Below, one piece after another: positions 35,032 to 43,710 of a stretch of DNA of 64,000 nt. The stretch covers positions 6,696,001 to 6,760,000 of the forward strand of contig NZ_WNWM01000002.1 of NCBI RefSeq assembly GCF_009727155.1. The letters are read 5' to 3'. Every line of letters starts with the position of its first letter. Position 1 is the first letter of the stretch. The notes under the pieces were generated by a model. It searched no databases and had not been told where the DNA came from. It saw only the letters and a list, made by a program, of their open reading frames with translations. Source of the DNA: Pseudoduganella dura. Its GTDB lineage: Bacteria; Pseudomonadota; Gammaproteobacteria; Burkholderiales; Burkholderiaceae_D. Both the position numbers and the translations under genes were made by a program.

Positions 35032-36573
35032 ATGACGATCGAAAACCAAGCGGAAACCCAGGACCAGGTACCGGGCCAGGACGACAACAAGATCATCGCC
35101 GAGCGCCGCGCCAAGCTCGCCGCGATCCGCGAACAGGGCATCGCCTTCCCGAACGACTTCCGCCCCGAGCACAAGGCGGCCGACCTGGCCGAGCGGTATG
35201 CCGGCAAGACGCGCGAGGAACTGGAAGCCGAACCGGTGGCCGTGGTGCTGGCCGGCCGCATGATGCTCAAGCGCGAAGCCGGCAAGAAGGCCGCGTTCGC
35301 GACGCTGCAGGATTCATCCGGCAAGGCCTGCGACGGCCGCATCCAGATCTACGCGACGCTGGACGCGACGGGCGAAGCGGCGATGGAAGCGCTGCGCACC
35401 TACGACCTGGGCGACATCCTGGGCGTGAAAGGCACGCTGTTCAAGACCAAGACCGATGAACTGACCATCAAGGTCTCCGAGCTGCGCCTGATCACCAAGT
35501 CGCTGCGCCCGCTGCCGGACAAGTTCCACGGCCTGGCCGACCAGGAAACCAAGTACCGCCAGCGCTACGTGGACCTGATCATGAACGAGGACACGCGCCG
35601 CACGTTCAAGGCCCGCACCGCCGCCATCTCGTCGATCCGCCGCTTCATGCAGGACAACGAGTTCATGGAAGTGGAAACGCCGATGCTGCACACCATCCCT
35701 GGCGGCGCGGCGGCGAAACCGTTCATCACGCACCACAACGCGCTGGACATGCAGATGTTCCTGCGCATCGCGCCGGAGCTGTACCTGAAGCGCCTGGTCG
35801 TGGGCGGCTTCGACCGCGTGTTCGAGATCAACCGCAACTTCCGCAACGAGGGCGTGTCGATCCGTCACAATCCCGAGTTCACGATGATGGAGTTCTACGC
35901 GGCGTACACGGACTACCAGTGGATCATGAACTTCACCGAAGCCGTGATCCGCCAGGCCGCCACCGACGCGCATGGCTCGGCCGTGCTGACCTACGGCGGC
36001 CGCGAGCTGGACCTGTCGAAGCCGTTCCACCGCCTGACGATCGTCGGTGCGATCAACAAGTTCGCGCCGCATTACACGAACGAGCAGCTGGACGATGCCG
36101 AGTTCATCAAGGCCGAACTGAAGAAGTTCGGCGTGAAGCCGCACGCGCACTCGGGCCTGGGCGCGCTGCAGCTGGCGCTGTTCGAGGAAACCGCCGAGGC
36201 GCAGCTGTGGGAGCCGACGTTCATCATCGATTACCCGGAAGAAGTGTCGCCGCTGGCGCGCGCATCGGACACCCGCAAGGGCATCACCGAGCGCTTCGAG
36301 CTGTTCATGGTGGGCCGCGAAATCGCCAACGGCTTCTCCGAGCTGAACGACGCGGAAGACCAGTCGGCCCGTTTCCTGGCCCAGGTAGCCGCCAAGGAAG
36401 CCGGCGACGATGAAGCGATGTTCTACGACGCCGACTACATCCGCGCGCTGGAATACGGCATGCCACCGGCCGGCGGCTGCGGCATCGGCATCGACCGCCT
36501 GATCATGCTGCTCACCGACTCGCCGAACATCCGCGACGTGCTGCTGTTCCCGCATCTGCGCAAGGAAGACTGA
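35032..36573 (+). CDS. lysS: Lysyl-tRNA synthetase, class II
   Basis: A 513-residue class II enzyme. The N-terminal OB-fold anticodon domain spans about 65-170. Motif 2 is [26 protein letters not shown], and motif 3 is [26 protein letters not shown]. The lysine-binding stretch [19 protein letters not shown] is present. About 20 acidic and Gln-rich residues extend the N terminus. It is the last gene of the prfB operon, followed by a strong terminator. Confidence 0.97.
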   Translation: MTIENQAETQDQVPGQDDNKIIAERRAKLAAIREQGIAFPNDFRPEHKAADLAERYAGKTREELEAEPVAVVLAGRMMLKREAGKKAAFATLQDSSGKACDGRIQIYATLDATGEAAMEALRTYDLGDILGVKGTLFKTKTDELTIKVSELRLITKSLRPLPDKFHGLADQETKYRQRYVDLIMNEDTRRTFKARTAAISSIRRFMQDNEFMEVETPMLHTIPGGAAAKPFITHHNALDMQMFLRIAPELYLKRLVVGGFDRVFEINRNFRNEGVSIRHNPEFTMMEFYAAYTDYQWIMNFTEAVIRQAATDAHGSAVLTYGGRELDLSKPFHRLTIVGAINKFAPHYTNEQLDDAEFIKAELKKFGVKPHAHSGLGALQLALFEETAEAQLWEPTFIIDYPEEVSPLARASDTRKGITERFELFMVGREIANGFSELNDAEDQSARFLAQVAAKEAGDDEAMFYDADYIRALEYGMPPAGGCGIGIDRLIMLLTDSPNIRDVLLFPHLRKED

Positions 36574-36594
36574 GCGGCTACTTCGCCTTCTCTG

Positions 36595-36626
36595 AAAAAA
36601 AGCGCGGTTTACACCGCGCTTTTTTT
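36595..36626 (+). terminator. Rho-independent terminator after lysS
   Basis: Stem AGCGCGGT / ACCGCGCT (36601-36608, 36613-36620), loop TTAC, flanked by A6 on the left and T6 on the right. It can work on both strands, though only lysS is close. Confidence 0.95.
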
Positions 36627-36638
36627 GCTTAGGGCCGA

Positions 36639-36736
36639 GCTCGTATCACATCGGTGCCAGGCACCGGGATGCCATGGACGGGCTCGTGTCACATTGGTGC
36701 CAGGCACCGGGCTGCCATTAGGCACCGGGCTGCCAT
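36639..36736. repeat. Tandem 37-bp repeats with GGTGCCAGGCACC hairpins
   Basis: Two 37-base units (36639-36675 and 36682-36718) differ at three positions. A third, truncated unit of 17 bases (36720-36736) is identical to the end of unit two. Each full unit holds the palindrome GGTGCC-A-GGCACC. Related hairpins occur at 40085-40099 and 61075-61106, so this is a dispersed intergenic repeat family. Confidence 0.8.
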
Positions 36737-36766
36737 TACCTTGAAAACCATTCCCCTCCCTATCGA

Positions 36767-36795
36767 TTTTCACAATGATTGTGAAAACGTTTTCA
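36767..36795. promoter_or_regulatory. Compound LacI-type operator before the second GH43 gene
   Basis: Two palindromes share a half-site. TTTTCACAAT / ATTGTGAAAA (36767-36776 and 36778-36787) has perfect 10-base arms around one G. TGAAAACGTTTTCA (36782-36795) is a perfect 14-base palindrome centred on CG, the LacI/GalR style. The three TTTTCA/TGAAAA half-sites would let a dimer choose between two registers. It ends 48 bases before the GTG start. Confidence 0.7.
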
Positions 36796-36842
36796 GTTAT
36801 TCTCCTGTCAGCTCGATAACAGGCAATAACAGGAGACCGGAA

Positions 36843-38483
36843 GTGACGAACCAATCGCGCCGCGGCGCATTCAAGACTCTTCTCGCAGGCGCCGGCGCGG
36901 TTGCCCTGCCCGCGGCACCGGGACCGGCGCTGGCCCAGTCGGCCCCGACACCGCGGACCGCCGCGGCGTCGACCTCGGCCCGCGGCATCGAAGGCCGGCG
37001 CAAGGCCGACCTGGGCGATGGCACGTACATCAACCCGATCATCTCGGGCGACCATCCGGACCCCACGATCCTGAAGGATGGCGAGAATTACTACATGACG
37101 TTCTCGTCGTTCTTTTCCTATCCCGGCATCGTGATCTGGCATTCGACGGACCTGGTGAACTGGGCGCCCGTCGGCCCGGCGTTGAAAAAACCGCTGGGCA
37201 CGATCTGGGCGCTGGACCTGTGCAAGCACGACGGCCGCTACTTCATCTATATTCCGGCGGCCCCGGACGGCAATACCTGGTCGATCTACGCGATCTGGGC
37301 CGACCGCATCGAGGGGCCGTGGAGCGATCCGGTCGACCTGAAGATCGCGGGCTGCATCGATCCCGGCCACATCGTGGGCGAGGACGGCCGGCGCTACCTG
37401 TTCGTCAACGGCATCCGCAAGATCCGGCTCGCCGACGACGGCCTGGCCACGGACGGCAAGCTGGAAGACGCCTACAAGCCGTGGCGTTATCCGGAAGACT
37501 GGGTAACGGAAAACTTCGCGCCGGAAGGCCCGAAACTGCTGCGCCACGGCGGCTGGTTCTATCTCGTGACCGCGGTGGGCGGCACCGCCGGTCCCGTGAC
37601 CGGCCACATGGTCATCGCGGCGCGTTCGAAGTCGGTCCACGGCCCGTGGGAGCACTGCCCGCACAACCCGCTGGTGCGTACCGTCAGCACCACCGAGCCA
37701 TGGTGGTCGCGCGGCCACGCCACGCCCGTCGAAGGCCCGGCCGGCGACTGGTGGCTGGTGTACCACGGCTACGAAAATGGCTACCGCACGCTGGGCCGGC
37801 AGACGCTGCTCGAACCGATGGAGTGGACGGCCGACGGCTGGTTCCGGGCCAAAGGGGGCGATCTGTCGAAGCCGTTGCCGAAGCCGCGCGGCAAGGACGG
37901 GCGGCCGATCAAGGCGGGCCCGAACGGCCAGCCCTTGTCCGACGATTTCACGCGCGACCGGTTCGGGGTGCAGTGGAGCTTCCACGATCCGGCGCCGGAC
38001 GAAATGCGCCGCGTGCAGTATGTGGGACCCGGCCTGCGGATCGCCGGCAAGGGTTCCTCGCCGGCCGACAGCGCGCCGCTGACCTGCGGCGTGGGGGACC
38101 GTTCATACCAGGCGGAACTGGCCCTCGAACTGGAAGGCGATGCGGAGGCCGGCCTGCTGCTGTTCTATAACCACAAGGCGTTCGTCGGCGTCGGCTTCAC
38201 GCCTGGTTCGATCAAGACGTTCGAGTATGCCGAGGAGCAGCCGTGGATGCGCATCAAGCGCACCACGAAGAGCGTGCGCGTGCGCCTGACCAACATCGAG
38301 AACGTGGTCACGTTCCACTACTCGTACGATGGTGGAAGGAGCTGGCTGCTGCACGGCCTGCGGATGGAAGTCTCGGGAATCCACCACAATGTGTTCGGTG
38401 GATTCCTGAGTCTCAAGGTGGGGATCTACAGCGCGGGCAAGGGTTTTGTCACGCTGCGCGACTTCAGTTATCACGCGCTGTAG
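36843..38483 (+). CDS. Glycoside hydrolase family 43 with C-terminal beta-sandwich, Tat-exported
   Basis: A 546-residue enzyme starting at GTG 36843 behind AGGAG (36831-36835). The N terminus SRRGAFKTLLAGAGAVALP is a twin-arginine signal, cut near ALAQ. The GH43 domain spans about 60-370 with base D73 (HPDPTIL), D173 (CIDPGHIV) and acid E228 (APEGPKLL). Residues about 395-546 form a GH43 C2/LamG-like sandwich (DDFTRDRFGVQWSFHDP to VGIYSAGKGFVTLRDFSYH). It probably acts on xylan or arabinan side chains. It stands alone behind a compound LacI-type operator, so it should be sugar-induced. Confidence 0.88.
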   Translation: MTNQSRRGAFKTLLAGAGAVALPAAPGPALAQSAPTPRTAAASTSARGIEGRRKADLGDGTYINPIISGDHPDPTILKDGENYYMTFSSFFSYPGIVIWHSTDLVNWAPVGPALKKPLGTIWALDLCKHDGRYFIYIPAAPDGNTWSIYAIWADRIEGPWSDPVDLKIAGCIDPGHIVGEDGRRYLFVNGIRKIRLADDGLATDGKLEDAYKPWRYPEDWVTENFAPEGPKLLRHGGWFYLVTAVGGTAGPVTGHMVIAARSKSVHGPWEHCPHNPLVRTVSTTEPWWSRGHATPVEGPAGDWWLVYHGYENGYRTLGRQTLLEPMEWTADGWFRAKGGDLSKPLPKPRGKDGRPIKAGPNGQPLSDDFTRDRFGVQWSFHDPAPDEMRRVQYVGPGLRIAGKGSSPADSAPLTCGVGDRSYQAELALELEGDAEAGLLLFYNHKAFVGVGFTPGSIKTFEYAEEQPWMRIKRTTKSVRVRLTNIENVVTFHYSYDGGRSWLLHGLRMEVSGIHHNVFGGFLSLKVGIYSAGKGFVTLRDFSYHAL

Positions 38484-38608
38484 CGGATACCGGTGCCGGC
38501 TGCAGCGGTTTCGGCACCATCCACCGGCTTCGGCGCTGAAAACCGGTCGGTCCGCCGCAGCGGTCCGACGTCATGGGCGCCGCCGGTGCTGTTTGAAGAT
38601 GCCGGCCT

Positions 38609-39979
38609 TTAAATCACCACGCGATAGCAAGGCACATACGCCTTGCCCGGCAACTTCATCCGGCTCTGCGCCACGAACGATGCCAGCAGCCGGTCCATCG
38701 GTTCCATGATCGTCGCGTCGCCGTGGATCTCGAAGTTGCCGTGCGCTTCGATGGCGCGGATGCCGTCGGCCTTCACGTTGCCGGCCACCACGCCGGAGAA
38801 CGCGCGCCGCAGGTGCGCCGCCAGCGCGTGCACCGGCTGGTTCTTGTGCAGCTTCAGGTTGCGCATGTTCTCGTGCGTGGGCGCGAAGGGGCGCTGGAAT
38901 TCCTCGTCGATGTGCAATGCCCAGTTGAAGTAGTAGGCGTCGCTGCGGGCCTTGCGGTACTCGCGCACCTGCTTGATCCCTTCCTGCATCTCGCGCGCCA
39001 CCGATTCCGGGTCGTCCACGATGATCTTGTAGCGCTGCTGGGCCGCTTCGCCGAGCGTGAGGCCGATGAATTCGTTGATCTGCGCGAAGTAGTCGCGCGA
39101 CGAAGCGGGCCCCGTGAAGATCAGCGGGAATGGAATTTCCGCGTTGTCCGGGTGCAGCAGGATGCCGAGGATGTACAGGATTTCTTCCGCCGTGCCGGCG
39201 CCGCCCGGGAACACGATGATGCCGTGGCCGGTGCGCACGAACGCTTCCAGGCGCTTTTCGATATCCGGCATGATCACCAGGTCGTTGACGATCGGGTTCG
39301 GCGACTCGGCGGCGATGATGCCGGGTTCCGTGATGCCCAGGTAGCGGCCGTTGGTGAAACGCTGCTTGGCGTGGCCGATCGTGGCGCCCTTCATCGGGCC
39401 CTTCATCGCGCCAGGGCCGCAGCCGGTGCAGATATCGAGCGCGCGCAGGCCGAGCTGGTAGCCCACTTCCTTCGAATAATTGTATTCGGCGCGGTTGATC
39501 GAATGGCCGCCCCAGCACACCACGAGATTCGGGTTGGTCTGCGGCCGCAGCACGTTCGCGTTGCGCAGGATGTGGAACACCGCATCGGTGATGCCTTCCG
39601 TGCTGGCCAGGTCGAACTTGGGGTTGTCCGTCACTTCGTTGCTGACGAAGACGATATCGCGCAGCACCGCGAACAGGTGTTCGTGGATCCCCTTGATCAT
39701 CTTGCCGTCGACGAAGGCGATGGCCGGCGCGCCCTTGATCTCGAGCTTGATGCCGCGCTCGCGCTGCAGGATATTGATATCGAACGACTGGTAGCGGTCC
39801 AGCAGTTCCTTGCCGTCGTCGATGGTGCTGCCGCAATTGAGCACGGCCAGCGCGCATTGGCGGAAGGTCTTGTACAGTCCCCCCTTGCCGCTATCGAGCA
39901 GCTTCACCACTTCCGCTTTCGACAGTACTTCGAGTTTGCCTTCCGGAGAAATCAGTGTATCGACAAAGCCTTGTTCCAT
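38609..39979 (-). CDS. ppnN: Nucleotide 5'-monophosphate nucleosidase PpnN (LOG family)
   Basis: A 456-residue enzyme that cleaves purine and pyrimidine monophosphates to base and ribose 5-phosphate. In E. coli it is regulated by (p)ppGpp. The central LOG domain has VCWGGHSINRAEYNYSKEVGYQLG, TGCGPGAMKGPMKGA and the nucleotide-binding VFPGGAGTAEEILY. Flanking N- and C-terminal domains and total length match PpnN/YgdH rather than short cytokinin LOG proteins. It converges with the GH43 gene; a short palindrome at 40085-40099 lies upstream. Confidence 0.92.
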   Translation of the reverse strand: MEQGFVDTLISPEGKLEVLSKAEVVKLLDSGKGGLYKTFRQCALAVLNCGSTIDDGKELLDRYQSFDINILQRERGIKLEIKGAPAIAFVDGKMIKGIHEHLFAVLRDIVFVSNEVTDNPKFDLASTEGITDAVFHILRNANVLRPQTNPNLVVCWGGHSINRAEYNYSKEVGYQLGLRALDICTGCGPGAMKGPMKGATIGHAKQRFTNGRYLGITEPGIIAAESPNPIVNDLVIMPDIEKRLEAFVRTGHGIIVFPGGAGTAEEILYILGILLHPDNAEIPFPLIFTGPASSRDYFAQINEFIGLTLGEAAQQRYKIIVDDPESVAREMQEGIKQVREYRKARSDAYYFNWALHIDEEFQRPFAPTHENMRNLKLHKNQPVHALAAHLRRAFSGVVAGNVKADGIRAIEAHGNFEIHGDATIMEPMDRLLASFVAQSRMKLPGKAYVPCYRVVI

Positions 39980-40084
39980 GATGCGACCATCCTTTAATTA
40001 ATTATTCCGTAGTGCCCCCGTACGCCTGCCAATATACGACATCGGCGCGATACGGGTAATGCAATCTTTACAAACGGACCACAT

Positions 40085-40099
40085 TGGTGCGTCGCACCA
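40085..40099. repeat. Perfect hairpin TGGTGCG-T-CGCACCA
   Basis: Seven-base arms around one T, preceded by CACAT as in the repeat unit at 36682-36718. It is between the divergent ppnN and peptide-transporter genes, so a regulatory role cannot be excluded. Confidence 0.6.
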
Positions 40100-40164
40100 C
40101 ATGAATCGGTCGACAATTTGCAGGGGTACATTACAATGGCGACTTTTTTTCCAGGAGATGCCGC

Positions 40165-41664
40165 ATGAGCGGATCAAGCAAGGCAGTTGACACGGCCATC
40201 CCCGAATTCAAGCAGATATTAGGGCATCCCGCTCCGCTCTGGATGCTCTTCATGACCGAATTCTGGGAGCGCTTCGCGTTCTACGGCATTCGCTGGGCAC
40301 TGGTGCTGTACATCGTGGCGCAGTTCCACGGCGGCGCCTCGTCCGGGGAAGCCGACGCGAACCTCACCTACGGTTCCTACCTCGCGCTGGTGTATGCCGC
40401 GGCGCTGTTCGGCGGCTACGTGGCCGACCGTGTGCTCGGTTACCAGCGTTCGATCCTCGTCGGCGCCACGTTCATGGCCGCCGGCCTGTTCATGATCGCG
40501 CTGCCCGACCCCACGCTGTTCAAGGTCGGCCTGGCCACGATCATCACCGGTAACGGCCTGTTCAAGCCGAATATCTCGACGATGGTCGGCAAGCTGTACT
40601 CGGTCGCCGACTCGCGGCGCGACAGCGGCTTCACGATCTTCTACATGGGCATCAACGCCGGCGCGTTCATCGCCCCGATCCTCACGCAATACCTGGCCCA
40701 GTACGTATTCAATACCGGCGACACGCCGGCGTACAAGGTGGTGTTCATCGCGTCCGGCATCGGCATGCTGGTCTCGCTGGTGTGGTTCTACATCGGCCGC
40801 GCCCAGCTCAAGGGCATCGGCATGCCCGAGCCGCAGGCGCAAGGCGTGGCCCGCGTGGTATACGTGGTGCTCGGCGCGCTGCTCGTGATCCCCGTCGTCT
40901 ACGCGCTGCTGGCCGTGGGCGCGCAGCAGCTGCAGGGCGTGCTGACCGTGCTGTTCATCCTGCTGGCGGTGATGCTGCTGGTCGAGGGCTACCGCAACGG
41001 CCCGGTCGCGCGCGATAAAGTATGGGCGATGATGATCATCTTCGCGTTCAACATCCTGTTCTGGATGTTCTTCGAGCAGGCCGGCAGTTCGTTCACGTTC
41101 CTGGCCGAGAACATCGTCAACCGCACCTTCGGCGACTGGACCTTCCCGACCGCGTGGTTCCAGAGCGTGAACTCGATCGCCATCATCACCTGCGCGCCGA
41201 TCATCGCGGCGATCTGGATCTTCAGCGCCCGGCGCAACGTCGAGCCGTCCATTCCGCGCAAGTTCGGCCTCGGCCTGATCTTCAACGGCCTGGCGTTCCT
41301 GCTGCTGGTGTTCGCGCTGCAGACGATGGTCGTCGACGGCAAGATCCCGTTCTGGACGCTGTTCATGGTCTACGTGATCCAGTCCATCGGCGAGCTGTGC
41401 CTGTCGCCGATCGGCCTGTCGATGGTGACGAAACTGGCGCCGACCCGCCTGGTGGGCCTGGGCATGGGCGGCTGGTTCCTGTCGACCGGCATCGGCAACA
41501 ACCTGTCCGGCATCTTCGCCTCGCACGTGTCCGGCGAGTCGGGCATGTCGGTGGCGTCGGCGCTGTCGGGCTACAACTTCGGCTTCTGGTCGCTGGTCAT
41601 CGGCGGCGCCATCCTGTTCCTGCTGGCACCGCTGATCCAGAAACTGATGCACGGCGTGAAGTGA
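40165..41664 (+). CDS. Proton-dependent oligopeptide transporter (POT family)
   Basis: A 499-residue major-facilitator protein with 12 to 14 membrane helices. The POT signature EFWERFAFYGIRWALVLY (ExxER in helix 1, about residue 32) couples protons to di- and tripeptide uptake. Further family marks are GNGLFKPNISTMVGKLY and FTIFYMGINAGAFIAPIL. It resembles DtpA/DtpB but the precise paralogue cannot be told. A good ribosome site CAGGAGA lies at about 40152-40158. A terminator follows. Confidence 0.93.
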   Translation: MSGSSKAVDTAIPEFKQILGHPAPLWMLFMTEFWERFAFYGIRWALVLYIVAQFHGGASSGEADANLTYGSYLALVYAAALFGGYVADRVLGYQRSILVGATFMAAGLFMIALPDPTLFKVGLATIITGNGLFKPNISTMVGKLYSVADSRRDSGFTIFYMGINAGAFIAPILTQYLAQYVFNTGDTPAYKVVFIASGIGMLVSLVWFYIGRAQLKGIGMPEPQAQGVARVVYVVLGALLVIPVVYALLAVGAQQLQGVLTVLFILLAVMLLVEGYRNGPVARDKVWAMMIIFAFNILFWMFFEQAGSSFTFLAENIVNRTFGDWTFPTAWFQSVNSIAIITCAPIIAAIWIFSARRNVEPSIPRKFGLGLIFNGLAFLLLVFALQTMVVDGKIPFWTLFMVYVIQSIGELCLSPIGLSMVTKLAPTRLVGLGMGGWFLSTGIGNNLSGIFASHVSGESGMSVASALSGYNFGFWSLVIGGAILFLLAPLIQKLMHGVK

Positions 41665-41685
41665 TCGCGCTGTACGCGTGACGAG

Positions 41686-41709
41686 ACGGCGGCCCTGGGC
41701 CGCCGTTTT
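41686..41709 (+). terminator. Terminator after the peptide transporter
   Basis: Stem ACGGCGGCC / GGCCGCCGT with loop CTG, then TTTT. On the minus strand no T run follows, so it serves the transporter and not glpD. Confidence 0.85.
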
Positions 41710-41723
41710 ACCTGGTGCCGTCC

Positions 41724-43271
41724 TTACTTCGGCGCCAGCGGATGCGCCCGCAGCCAGGCATCCAGCACCGCCGCCGCATCCGCCGGCAAATGCAGCCCCA
41801 GCTTCGTGCGCCGCCACAGGATATCCTCCGCCGTCACCGCCCATTCGTGGCGCCGCAGGTAGGCCAGTTCCGCCTCGTACAACCCCGGCAGCACCTGTTC
41901 CCCCATGTCCGGCAGCGCGGCGCGCCCCTGCAGCAGCGAATGGATCCGCGTGCCGTAGGCCCTGGCGTAGCGGGCGATCAGCGCGCAGTCCAGCCAGTCG
42001 TAGTGCACCTGCAGCCGCGAGCGCCACCCGTCGAATTCGAGCACCGAGCGGCCTTGCGGCTCCGCGCCGAACAGGTCGCCGCCGGGCAGGCAGGTGCCGG
42101 CCGTCCACGCACCGGCGCGGTGCCCGAGCGCCTTGCAGACCAGGTCCGCGCCCTCCTCGGCCAGCTTGCGGTAAGTGGTCAGCTTGCCGCCGAACACGGT
42201 CAGCAGCGGCGCGAGCCGCTGTGCCGGCGCTTCGTCCAGCTGCAGCCGGTAATCGCGCGTCACGGCGCTGGCCTTGGCCGATGCATCGTCCAGCAGCGGG
42301 CGCACGCCCGCGTAGCTCCACACCACATCGGCAGGCTGGACCGGGGCGCTGAAATAATGGCTGGCCACGCCGCACAGGTAGCCGATCTCGTCCTCGTCGA
42401 TCGCCACCGCGCCGGGGTCGCCGGTGTATTCCACGTCGGTGGTACCGATCAGCGTGAACTCCCCCTCGTAGGGAATGGCGAAGACGATGCGGCCGTCGTC
42501 GTGCTGGAACAGGTAGGCGTCGTCGTGTTCGAACAGCCGCCGCACCACGATATGGCTGCCCTTCACCAGGCGCAGATGGGCCGACGCAGGCCGGTGCAGC
42601 GCGCCGTCCAGGAACGACGCGGCCCACGGCCCGGCCGCGTTGACGATGCAGCGCGCGCTGATCTGCTTGTGCGTGCCGTCGGGCTTGCGCAGCGTCACAC
42701 GCCATACGCCGTCTTCCCTGCGCACCTGCGTGCAGGCGGTGCGCGTGAGGATGCAGGCCCCCTTCTGCGCCGCGTCCACGGCGTTCAGCACCACCAGGCG
42801 TGCATCGTCGACCCAGCCGTCCGAATAGACGAACGCCTGCTCCAGCGCAGGTTTCAGCGCGCGCCCGGCCGGGTGGCCCGACAGCACGATGCTTTCCGAC
42901 GCCGGCAGCAGCTCGCGCCGCGCCAGCCGGTCGTACAGGAACAGGCCGGCGCGGATCAGCAGCGCCGGGCGCTGGCCCGTCTGCGGCATCACGAAGCGCA
43001 GCGGCCGCATGATGTGAGGCGCTGCGCGCAACAGCACCTCGCGCTCGGCCAGCGCCTTGCGCACCAGGCCGAATTCATAATGCTCCAGGTAGCGCAGGCC
43101 GCCGTGGATCAGCTTCGTGGAAGCGGACGACGTGTGCGCGGCCAGGTCGTCGCGTTCGCACAGCGCCACGCACAGACCGCGGCCCGCCACGTCACGGGCG
43201 ATGCCCGCGCCATTGATGCCGCCACCGACCACCAACACGTCGCAATCGACGTCCTGCCTTGCCGCTGTCAT
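41724..43271 (-). CDS. glpD: Aerobic glycerol-3-phosphate dehydrogenase
   Basis: A 515-residue FAD flavoprotein of the inner membrane that oxidises glycerol 3-phosphate to dihydroxyacetone phosphate and passes electrons to quinone. The FAD motif is VVGGGINGAGIARDVAGRG near the N terminus. SSASTKLIHGGLRYLEHYEF, IPYEGEFTLIGTTDVEY and TVFGGKLTTYRKLAEE are GlpD-specific. ATG 43271 is preferred over a GTG 12 bases upstream, since GTGGGGA then serves as ribosome site. No other glp gene is adjacent. Two 11-base direct repeats lie 39-63 bases upstream. Confidence 0.94.
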   Translation of the reverse strand: MTAARQDVDCDVLVVGGGINGAGIARDVAGRGLCVALCERDDLAAHTSSASTKLIHGGLRYLEHYEFGLVRKALAEREVLLRAAPHIMRPLRFVMPQTGQRPALLIRAGLFLYDRLARRELLPASESIVLSGHPAGRALKPALEQAFVYSDGWVDDARLVVLNAVDAAQKGACILTRTACTQVRREDGVWRVTLRKPDGTHKQISARCIVNAAGPWAASFLDGALHRPASAHLRLVKGSHIVVRRLFEHDDAYLFQHDDGRIVFAIPYEGEFTLIGTTDVEYTGDPGAVAIDEDEIGYLCGVASHYFSAPVQPADVVWSYAGVRPLLDDASAKASAVTRDYRLQLDEAPAQRLAPLLTVFGGKLTTYRKLAEEGADLVCKALGHRAGAWTAGTCLPGGDLFGAEPQGRSVLEFDGWRSRLQVHYDWLDCALIARYARAYGTRIHSLLQGRAALPDMGEQVLPGLYEAELAYLRRHEWAVTAEDILWRRTKLGLHLPADAAAVLDAWLRAHPLAPK

Positions 43272-43309
43272 TGGATTCCCCACTCGCTGTAGTTGGCCTT
43301 GATATTTCC

Positions 43310-43334
43310 ATGAAGATACGGCTATGAAGATACG
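43310..43334. repeat. 11-bp direct repeats in the glpD upstream region
   Basis: ATGAAGATACG occurs at 43310-43320 and 43324-43334, 14 bases apart. They lie 39 to 63 bases before the glpD start on the minus strand. They could be activator half-sites or a chance small duplication. Confidence 0.4.
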
Positions 43335-43387
43335 ATATCAAGGGTTGTCTGTGCAAGGAGGAAAAAGCGGGCGTTTCCCTGCCCGGT

Positions 43388-43564
43388 TCAGCCACCCTCT
43401 CCGTGCCCCTTGCGCTTTTTGACCGTATCGGACTGCTCCTGGGCCGGCTTGATGGCCGGCGGCGGCGCGACCGGCAGCGGAAAACCGAGGAATACCATCA
43501 CCAGCAGTACCGGCAGCAGGAGGTAGAACAGCGGACGCCGCCAGTTCAGTTTGGACTTGAGCAT
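43388..43564 (-). CDS. Small single-pass membrane protein
   Basis: A 58-residue protein: a short basic start, one strong hydrophobic helix (PLFYLLLPVLLVMVFLGFPL, about 11-30), a Pro-rich stretch, then a basic polar tail ending KKRKGHGEGG. GAGGTAAGG precedes ATG 43564. It is divergent from the PBP1A gene. No family is recognised. The ribosome site and coherent layout make it credible. Confidence 0.5.
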   Translation of the reverse strand: MLKSKLNWRRPLFYLLLPVLLVMVFLGFPLPVAPPPAIKPAQEQSDTVKKRKGHGEGG

Positions 43565-43667
43565 GATCCTTACCTCGGCACACATGGCGGTTTTTCAAGA
43601 CCCGGGTGGCATCGCGGGGCAACAGTGTGGTACCCGGGCCACGAACGGCAGCCCGGATGCGCTGGTC

Positions 43668-43673
43668 TATAAT
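43668..43673 (+). promoter_or_regulatory. -10 element of the PBP1A gene
   Basis: A perfect TATAAT. The in-frame ATG at 43672 lies inside this box and so cannot be in the mRNA, which supports the TTG start at 43711. Confidence 0.55.
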
Positions 43674-43710
43674 GGCCCGCGCCCAACCCTGCAACCGTGG
43701 AAACCAAGTC

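Noticed and set aside
36639..36736. A CRISPR array
   Set aside because: Only two and a half units, spaced by six and one bases, with no spacers of suitable length and no cas genes.
40219..42705. An 828-codon minus-strand frame over the peptide transporter and part of glpD
   Set aside because: It spans two real genes on different strands and has shadow composition.
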